Below are positions 56,772 to 64,000 of a stretch of 64,000 nucleotides of DNA, piece after piece; position 1 is the first letter of the stretch, and the number at the start of each line of letters is the position of its first letter. The translations under genes and the position numbers were made by a program. Where the stretch lies: NCBI GenBank assembly GCA_036245525.1, contig BTPG01000001.1:218950299-219014298 (forward strand). The letters are read 5' to 3'. The notes under the pieces are model-generated. The model had not been told where the DNA came from. It saw nothing but the letters and a program-made list of their open reading frames with translations, and ran no database searches. Origin of the DNA: Semisulcospira habei (lineage: Eukaryota; Mollusca; Gastropoda; Semisulcospiridae).

Positions 56772-56837
56772 GCGTAAGGCATATATTCTTATGAGCCCCT
56801 GCGTCTGCGGGGGCTCATGAGACCCTATGTCTCTTGC
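56772..56837. repeat. PalA hairpin
   Basis: Perfect TATGAGCCCCTGCG to CGGGGGCTCATGA core, with one wobble. Within the likely 3' UTR. Confidence 0.88.
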
Positions 56838-57546
56838 AAATGGAAATAGATGGGGAGGCAAAGTTGATAAAAGACCAGATCATGGATTTGGAAAACTCAG
56901 TTTCGCAGAGTTCAAGCTTTTACAATGTCGGACTGTCATAGCTGAATATATAGTTGAAAAGAAATTAATTTGCAACATGAGCCGTTTAACATTGAGGTGT
57001 TCGCAACATTTAGGAAAAGTGGCTTGGTTTGTTGTGGCTTGAATGAATCTCTTAAATATACCATGTTCGATATTTGTATCATTTTCAATTCGTGCTAGTA
57101 TGACTGTTGATAATGCTGAAAAGAGTTATACCTAATGTTTTAGGCTGTTATGCATTACAAGGTACGTGAAGATAATAACAAGTAGCGAGTTTAGAAATTG
57201 CAACGTTTTTAAAACGGTTTAACAGATACGTTGACGTTGTTTTAGAGTTTGAACATTTACTTTAATTTAACTTGTAAAATATGTGTATGCTAAGAGGATT
57301 GTCACAAAGTTAACATGAGTGCCAGGGAAATATCACACCATTATTTTTGCGAAATTATTCTCGCCGGATCGCGGAATAAGGCGTGGTCAACTGTTTTCGT
57401 TCATGTCACTGCCGGCACCTAGGAGGTTAAAATGTGATAATTAACGGAGTTTGTTTTGGTTTTTTGGCAGAGAATGAGAGCATTTATTTTGACAAGAGGC
57501 AACTTGAAAAATAGCGGTTCTTTTGAATTTTGCAACATTTAAGGAA

Positions 57547-57552
57547 AATAAA
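57547..57552 (+). promoter_or_regulatory. Candidate poly(A) signal AATAAA
   Basis: First canonical hexamer I found downstream of the Eph stop codon. It would imply a 3' UTR of about 2.4 kb containing several long hairpins. Matches at 58,141 and 58,293-58,302 are equally possible. Confidence 0.2.
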
Positions 57553-57591
57553 TTCTGTTTACCATTTTCACTTGGGGCGTAATTTGATTGT

Positions 57592-57651
57592 GCTAGATGC
57601 ATTGATTCACATGAGCTACTGCAAGGGCTCACAAGAATCTATGCCTCTTGC
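57592..57651. repeat. PalA hairpin, shortened inner stem
   Basis: GATGCATTGATTCACATGAG against CTCACAAGAATCTATGCCTC; the C/G-rich tip is reduced. Confidence 0.8.
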
Positions 57652-57909
57652 AAAAATAACTAAGTTACGTCCGAATATGTCACACACAAAAAAACCATAA
57701 TCAACATTTCTGTACGATCTTTTAAGTTCTCTCTAGTTTGAATGCATGTTGCCACACTGAAACAAACTACAAATGAGGCTGCTTGTTCACGTTGTCGTAT
57801 TTATAATATTTTTTATCAGTCGTGTCTGCGAGAATTCAGATTCAGTCGATTCTTTTTCTCTAAACTGCAAAAAAAAAAAAAAAAAAAAACAACGATGTTC
57901 TTTCGTTGA

Positions 57910-57966
57910 TGCTTGCTGATCTGTGACTTTGGACCGTGATGGTTCAAAGTCTCGGACCCGCAACAC
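57910..57966. repeat. PalB hairpin, degenerate
   Basis: Left arm GCTGATCTGTGACTTTGGAC; the right arm keeps only CAAAGTC and GGACC. Confidence 0.6.
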
Positions 57967-58448
57967 ATAGATTGCGTGCTCAAAACACCATATCCCGTGT
58001 CACGAGGACAGTGTGGTGGAGTCGTGAGACATAAGTGGTTAAATGCGAAGATAAACCTCCGTTGGTCATTTCATCATACGTCGATAACTTTTTATATCGA
58101 GTCCATGTACATATCGCAGTTACAGAACGTCTATTATTTAAATAAATAATGAGTGCGTGTGTTGAGTTGAAGTACTTTCCATTGTCAGAGAGACATTACG
58201 ACTTTTAAAAATTGTCTGTTCACGACCGTAAGTTGTGTTTGTTTTTCAGCTTTTTTTTAACTATCGTTATTTTTCCTTGCGTTTTTTTTTTTAATAAATA
58301 AAATGGTTTCATTGACCTTCGTCATAATAATTCAGAGGTCACATTTCGGGAGTCAAGTTCATAGACCCACGGGCAAAGTCGATCTATATCGTCAGCGGTA
58401 CATTGTTTTGAGCGATAAATACCGTTCTCCAATGGTACATTGTTATTT

Positions 58449-58518
58449 GTGTGTTGGTCTGTGATTTTGGACTTTACGGCTTCCAGACATAAGGTAAACA
58501 ATCACAGAGTGGCTCACA
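58449..58518. repeat. PalB hairpin
   Basis: The left arm is good; the right arm is mutated (CATAAGGTAAACAATCACAG). Confidence 0.85.
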
Positions 58519-59061
58519 TTTTATGATTTTTTTGCTTGTAAACTCTTCCACATTTGGGGCTTCGTTGATAGCTTCTTTATGCATTTTTTATCAATTAAAT
58601 TTGTCTTTTTTACGTTCGACTGAAGTTTATGTTAGTGTTGCTTTTACGTGTAGTTTTCAGCCTTTGTCAGCGTAAGTTTATACATACAGCTGTGTTCAAT
58701 CGTCAGTGACAGATGCAGCTATTTGAAACCACAGACCCATTTTTTCAACCTGGTACCGTTGGCTGTATATTTTACTGAATAATGCTGCCTTTAGCTGAGG
58801 TGTTTCATTTTGGCAGGACTTTGAGGCGGATTTTAAGTAGCCATTCCCTTTAAATGAAAGCTTTCAGTATACCAGGAGTGAAATGTTTGTTATGGTATGC
58901 ACTGTATTTTTTCCTTGCTGAAAAAAAAAAGAAAAAAAAAGTACCTGGATTCTGTGCTCCGAAAAGTGAGTACTTGGAATCTGTGCTGAACAACACAAAG
59001 TCTTTACCTGGAATGTAGTTTGAGATGATGCATTTTGTGACGTCTTGAATTAGTTACTTTA

Positions 59062-59255
59062 ATAACTCATTCAGCCCGATGGCCATATTTCCCAAATTAT
59101 TATGCACCAGTTGCAGGAGATGGATCGACATGATAATTCAAGGGCAGTGCCAGATTAGCTTGGCGCCGACAGGCGCCAAGCTAATCTGGCACTACCCTTG
59201 AATTATCATGATCGACCCCTCTCCTGCTGTAGTGCGTCAGGGCTGAATGGGTTAA
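59062..59255. repeat. PalC full unit
   Basis: ACTCATTCAGCCC to GGGCTGAATGGGTTAA; inner arms GCCAGATTAGCTTGGCGCC and its complement are perfect around a four-base GACA loop. Confidence 0.94.
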
Positions 59256-59337
59256 GCGCTATGTTCGCCAAATTCATACGCTCGAATTCATCATTGCGGT
59301 TTTGGTTTTTTTAAACTTGTATTGTGTTTAAACATGA

Positions 59338-59425
59338 GCTCTTTGGTTGTCGGTACCGCGCTTATTGTGATGATTTCTGCAGGAATCATCACGACAATCA
59401 ACGCTACTGACTGCCAGAGGGTTAA
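59338..59425. repeat. PalE TTAA unit
   Basis: CTCTTTGGTTGTCGGTAC to CTGCCAGAGGGTTAA; GTGATGATTTCTGCAGGAATCATCAC centre. Confidence 0.9.
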
Positions 59426-60339
59426 GATTTTGGCAAGGTTGTAAATGTTTGCTTGTCAAAAGGCCCATTTGAAATAGCTGCCGTCTATTGGTACGAATAC
59501 CTAAAGAGGTTGCCTTAAAAAGACAGTTGTAATTTGGGTGGGTTTTTTGGTGGGTTTTTGTGGGGGGGGGGGGGGGGGGGGGTTGTTTGTTGTTGTTGGT
59601 TTTTTGTATGTTTTTTTATTGTTTTGTCTTTTGGGTTTTTTTTTTTTTTTTTTTTTTTTTTGTTTTTTTTGGTGGGGGTGGGGTGGGGGGGGGGGGGGGG
59701 GCGGTTGTGGGTCATTCCTCATTGGTAACATTTTCGGCCGATTTAGTATACGTCAGACCGCAATTTAATTCCGTGTAATACATGTGCTGGTATCAAATTT
59801 CGAACGATTTGAAAAATACGTACACGTTATTTTCATGTTGGTGTACATGTATACATAAAATGCTGCCCCGGTTTCTGCGTAGTACATTAGAGGTGGAACA
59901 AGCATTATTCCAATTGTCTATACACGTACCTAGTCTCCGATGTTTTCATCACAAAGGTAACAATGGCGCGACTTCACGTTCCTTCCACCAACCACCCCCA
60001 CCCCCGCTGCAAAATGTTTAGTAAAATATTTTACAACTTAAAATGTACCTGCTACAAGAAAGTGCGCTTGTTGCGAATTGTTTTGAGGCTCACAAGACCA
60101 CATTTCCTTTACGTACAAGATTCCAACAGAAACCATATGACACTGATGAAGGAAGCTCATATGATTCTGAAAGAAAACTGCTGAAAACGAATGTAAAGAA
60201 ATATTTTTCTTCTAAAAAAAGAAAGGCAGGATACGCAGCAGCGAATCTATTGAAAGTTGTTGAAAGTGTCAGTTTTATTTTGTAAGGGAAAGGTTCTTCT
60301 TACATATATATGCAAGTCCTTTCCGACGGTACTTTTGTT

Positions 60340-60563
60340 TTAACCCATATCATTCGGAATACACCAGTGTGTGAAATAAGTTTGACTAAAATAGTTCAAG
60401 GGTAGTGCCAGAATAGCTTGGCGCCTCTAGGTGCTAAGCTATTCTGGCACCACCCTTGAACTAAAGCCATTGGTCTACATCCTTATCTGTAAGTACTATA
60501 ATGTAGCTTGCATATGGCAGTGTACAAATTTGAAGCTTTTAGCCTCAGTATGATATGGGTTAA
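60340..60563. repeat. PalC full TTAA unit, sharing a TTAA with PalF
   Basis: TTAACCCATATCATTC to GTATGATATGGGTTAA. The right-hand TTAA (60,560-60,563) is also the left edge of the next element. Confidence 0.93.
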
Positions 60564-60633
60564 TCCGGCCTCTTGTGCGTGCATCCACCGGTACTGTTGA
60601 CAGCACCGGTGGCTGCGACTTGAAGTGGGTTAA
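60560..60633. repeat. PalF TTAA unit abutting a PalC unit
   Basis: TTAATCCGGCCTCTTGTGCG to GACTTGAAGTGGGTTAA; inner GCCACCGGT-like arms (GCATCCACCGGTACTG, CACCGGTGGCTGC). Confidence 0.9.
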
Positions 60634-60752
60634 CATGTCCCTTTTGCATCTGGATTCTCACTGTTATTTTGTTGATATGCTGACAGACAGTGTCATGTAC
60701 GGATCAATTCCAGAGGCATCCAGTTTTATTTGTGATAGCCATTTTGGCGTTT

Positions 60753-60787
<35 letters not shown>

Positions 60788-60916
60788 GGGGGGGCGGGGG
60801 GGTTTAGCTCACAATCGGACCGACAGGAGACAAAGTTTAGTCTACGCAACACAAAACAAGCGGCAACTTATTTTGGTACACATTTTGTGCAGTACCCATG
60901 AGACACAAGCGTATCT

Positions 60917-60984
60917 ACTGCTGGTCTGTGATTTTGGACCTTACGGCCGGAGACCGTCAGTTCCAAAATCACAGACCAGCACAC
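60917..60984. repeat. PalB hairpin, strong
   Basis: Tip ACGGCCGGAGACCGTCAG; outer stems perfect. Confidence 0.92.
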
Positions 60985-61082
60985 GTAATTTATGTTGGTG
61001 CGATCCAAGTATTTCCTTTTTGTTTTGTTGCTAATTTTGAAAGTGTCTGGATGACGGACAAGTATTTTCACACAATTTGCGT

Positions 61083-61296
61083 TTAACCCATTTAGCCCGG
61101 AGTCCCTACAGCAGGAGATTGATTGACTATGATAATTCAAGGGTAGTGTCAGATGAGCTTGGCGCCTTCTGAGGCGCCAAGCTCATCTGACACTACCTTT
61201 GAATTATCATGGTCAAGCCACCTCCTGCAACTGGTACATAGTCGTTAAGTAACACTTACAAAATTTGGGAAATGCGCCCGTGGGGCTAAAAGGGTT
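61083..61296. repeat. PalC full unit with paired changes
   Basis: TTAACCCATTTAGCCCGG to GGGGCTAAAAGGGTT. Inner stem GTAGTGTCAGATGAGC pairs with GCTCATCTGACACTAC, differing from other copies on both arms. Its flanks are inverted relative to the unit at 59,062. Confidence 0.93.
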
Positions 61297-61984
61297 CAGA
61301 CGGTGTGTACCGTGGAGATGTTTTCGTCGTTGTTTCCAATCGTACAAGTTCCGCTGATCAGCTCTTCGTGTGGATACATTTTACAGCATTTTTTTCTCAG
61401 CTTCGGTCGTCGGACATTTTTCTTCCTTAGGGTTAAGCGAGTTCTGCGCGGAGCATTTCATCGCGTGCTGTATGAGGTCAGAGGTCAAAGTCAAGAAATG
61501 TTCTTTTTCAGGATTGGTTGTTATGTTTACGGTTATTGAGAATGAATGCAAGTCGTTGAATACACGAGAAGATGTACCGCATCTGGTAAGTTCCTTGCAC
61601 AGCCAGTCTCAGCCTTCAGAATAAGGTCAGTCCTCGGGCCAGTGTCAAGCTTAGTTGGCCCGCGCACGACTGTGTATGTGTGTGTATGCACGGCTGTGCG
61701 TCGGACGGCAAAGGCCAACGTCAGGTCGAGGACCTTTTGTGCTGAGAGACTGAATACAAAAGTAGATACTCGCCATGAGGCATCGTGCACCTGAATGGTT
61801 AGCTGTATGCGGTTTTGTTGTTTGATGACATTTTCGTGTACCGTACGTTTTATTTAATCGGCTATGCAAGAGAGTGACTGTGGGTGTTTTGAGTTGACGG
61901 TGTGTTTTGCATATCATTGAATTCAGTTCTCTCTGCGTGTTTCTGGCGGATATTTTTCATAAAATGTCCGTTTCACAAAGTCCG

Positions 61985-62190
61985 ATCGGCTTTTTGGCAA
62001 AGTCTGATCTACATTTTGCAAATTCTGATCTACGTTTTGCAAAGTCTGATCCACATTTTGCAAATTCTGATCTACGTTTTGCAAAGTCTGGTCCACATTT
62101 TGCAAAGTCTGATCCACATTTTGCAAAGTGTCATCTACGTTTTGCAAAGTCTGATCCACATTTTGCAAATTATGATCTGTTTTGCAGAAT
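61985..62190. repeat. 21-bp tandem repeat
   Basis: TTTTGCAAAGTCTGATCCAC and close variants, about nine units, followed by T- and G-homopolymers (62,200-62,247). The unit is a multiple of three, so all frames stay open; no protein is implied. Confidence 0.9.
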
Positions 62191-62212
62191 CTGTACCACC
62201 TTTTTTTTTTTT

Positions 62213-62243
<31 letters not shown>

Positions 62244-62566
62244 GGGGCAAAATTTGATTCACGGTGTGCAGACCAATATTTGCAAACATTTATTGGAATG
62301 TGCAAGACCCGAATCAGATTTAGCAAAAGCAGACCCAAGAACTGGATTTGTGTATGTAACTTTAATCTTTGTAGCCATGTTTGGAATGCGGATAAAAAGC
62401 TTTTTTTGCATTGTGTATTATTATGTACAAAACAGATCATGTATATAGCTTTCTGCGTATCACATTTATTGTACTAGTGTGTTTTGTATGAAAAAAAAAA
62501 CTATGAAACTTCAGCATGCAGAAGATACACCTGTGATTATATTTAGCTATATTTGTGTGCTCGAGC

Positions 62567-62676
62567 CAGTTGTATGGGTGAGCTAAGTCCTGCGCCAGAC
62601 ACTAAGCAAGGCTCTGCGTATAGCGGAGCGCCTTTCTTAGTGCCTGATGCAGGGTGAAGCTCGCTCATGCAACTGA
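62567..62676. repeat. PalL: 110-bp palindrome
   Basis: CAGTTGTATGGGTGAGCT against AGCTCGCTCATGCAACTG, GCGCCAGACACTAAG against CTTAGTGCCTGATGC, four-base TATA loop. Resembles PalA to PalF in form but is single copy here. Confidence 0.88.
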
Positions 62677-62677
62677 C

Positions 62678-62744
62678 CGCTGGTCTGTGATTTTGGACCT
62701 TACGGCTCTAAAGCCGTAAGATCCAAAATCACAAACAAGAACAC
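62678..62744. repeat. PalB hairpin, abutting hairpin PalL
   Basis: CTTACGGCTCTAAAGCCGTAAG tip is perfect. It starts at the end of the 62,567-62,676 palindrome. Confidence 0.92.
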
Positions 62745-63385
62745 ATTTGCGTGTGGATGTGAGGGAATGAGAGTGTGTGTGTATGAGAGAGAGAGTGTGT
62801 GAGAGAGAGGTGTGTGTGTGTGAGAGGGAGAGAGGCTGCTACACCTGTGCAACTATTAAAAGTGTGCTGGGATGGATAAAACAAATTGCTAAGTGTTGTT
62901 GAACCTGTGTTGTCATATTCGCTGTACAGAAACATTAATTTTGTGAAGTGTATTACCATGTGCATACATAATGAATGTAAACGTTCCTGACAAAAATACT
63001 GGTTTCGGTTGAATGTGTTCTGTTTTTTGTTTTTTTGTTGTTTATTTTTTTGTTTGGGGTTGTTTTTTTGTTTTTTTTTATTCTGACGTTTCGTTTGCTC
63101 ATTTTTCTATCAGTCCAAACACCATTTTAGTTCGTTTTTCTGTCGGATCGATTTTATAGAAGGACATTATGCTGTATTTTGAGGTCATTGAAAATGTCAT
63201 ATGATCTTTTTCTTGTTTTGTTTTTGAAACTCATTTTTCTGTCACTTGAAATCGACAGAAAACGAACTCAGTATGATCTGTCATGTTGAGTTTCTTTTCG
63301 GTCAACTTAGATTTATAGAAAGTTACTTTGAGTTCATATAAAAATGTCTTCTTCTTGGTTTTTTTCGTACTCAATCAGCTTTAGA

Positions 63386-63452
63386 AGGGAGACAAATTGT
63401 CCTCGTTTATAAACTGTCAAGGGAGACAAATTGTCCTCTTTTATAAACTGTC
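63386..63452. repeat. 33-bp tandem duplication
   Basis: AGGGAGACAAATTGTCCTCG continuing to TTTATAAACTGTC, two units with one base difference. Confidence 0.85.
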
Positions 63453-63538
63453 GTACTTGAAGGTTGCGTGCGTGTCATCGTTTTCTTGCACTTATACACC
63501 TACTACAACAAAACAAACTTTGGTTTATCTTGTGTATT

Positions 63539-63609
63539 TGTGTGACAATCTCTGATTCTGGACCTCACGGACTACAGCCGTACGATCTAAAATCACAGAC
63601 CAACACACA
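63539..63609. repeat. PalB hairpin
   Basis: Mutated tip (CACGGACTACAGCCGTACG) with paired outer stems. Confidence 0.87.
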
Positions 63610-63653
63610 TTTTATGAACGCGTCTTGTATCACAAGGAAAATTGACAGTGTTT

Positions 63654-63867
63654 TTAACTCATTCTACCCCAACACCGAAATCCCCAAATTTTGCCGTTGT
63701 CCTCTGAAGACTGCACTCTAGTGCAGGACACAGATCGACCATGATAGTTCAAGGGTGATGCCAGAATAGCTTGGCGCCCATAGGCGCCAAGCTATTCTGG
63801 CATCACCCTTGAACCATCATGGTCGATCCTTATTCTGCTGTGGTGTGTCTGGGGTAGAATGAGTTAA
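63654..63867. repeat. PalC full TTAA unit
   Basis: Termini identical to 49,202 (TTAACTCATTCTACCCC). The two copies are 214 bp each, with few differences, indicating recent spread. Confidence 0.95.
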
Positions 63868-64000
63868 ACACTGTTCTGAAGTGAAGTTAACTCTCGGTAC
63901 GTTAAGCGTCTGTTGCGAATGGCATGTGTAGCAATAAATATACTCTAAATCTTTTTTCTATACAATTCAAACGTGTGCTCACAAACCAGCACACACTTTT

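Larger units (their letters stand above)
55130..64000 (+). other. Eph 3' UTR and/or downstream flank, no further gene seen
   Basis: No reading frame here resembles a known protein. The stretch holds PalA, PalB, PalC, PalE and PalF units, a 21-bp tandem repeat, poly-T/poly-G tracts and A+T-rich unique DNA. How far the mRNA extends cannot be fixed from sequence. The first AATAAA matches I found after the stop are at 57,547, 58,141 and 58,293. Confidence 0.5.

Noticed and set aside
61907..62257. Repetitive protein (LHFANSDLRFAKSDP units)
   Set aside because: Direct translation of a 21-bp tandem repeat that runs into poly-T and poly-G; the opposite strand and other frames are open too.

Overview
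The window is nuclear DNA from an animal. The evidence is GT-AG introns, long (GT)n, (CT)n and (TA)n microsatellites, LINE and SINE retroposons, and one multi-exon gene for an Eph receptor tyrosine kinase. A single Eph-type receptor with short introns, together with the repeat landscape, suggests an invertebrate, perhaps a marine mollusc. That last step is inference: no rRNA or mitochondrial marker is present to settle it.

Layout. Positions 1-43,303 hold no gene I can recognise. They contain three LINE-derived segments (about 1,963-3,049, 7,735-8,833 and 14,522-17,651, all on the minus strand), seven copies of one SINE-like retroposon of about 390 bp, microsatellites, several tandem repeats, and a very dense population of short palindromes. 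Positions 43,304-55,129 hold the 3' part of the Eph receptor gene on the plus strand. It has thirteen exons that join in frame into 513 codons: the last strand of an extracellular fibronectin III domain, a transmembrane helix, a juxtamembrane segment with two tyrosines, a tyrosine kinase with all catalytic residues, a SAM domain and a C-terminal FLV. The ligand-binding, cysteine-rich and most fibronectin exons must lie upstream and were not found. Positions 55,130-64,000 are the 3' UTR and/or downstream flank, again packed with palindromes.

The most striking property is the palindromes. At least six unrelated sequence families (called PalA to PalF here, plus several singletons) form near-perfect hairpins of about 45-110 bp and recur about every 0.7 kb across the window, including in 10 of the 12 Eph introns visible. 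Many sit inside larger units that begin TTAAC(C/T)C and end in the inverted form, G(A/G)GTTAA. Two neighbouring units share a single TTAA. This suggests TTAA-targeted MITE-like elements, as in piggyBac. Within a family, the two arms of one copy often carry the same changes (paired substitutions), so arms match each other better than they match other copies.

The retroposons give a readable history. Every non-microsatellite SINE copy has an 11-14 bp target-site duplication. One SINE sits inside another, which sits inside a LINE, which is itself flanked by a perfect 87-bp direct repeat. The empty site for the LINE-internal insertion is preserved in the second LINE copy in the same window.
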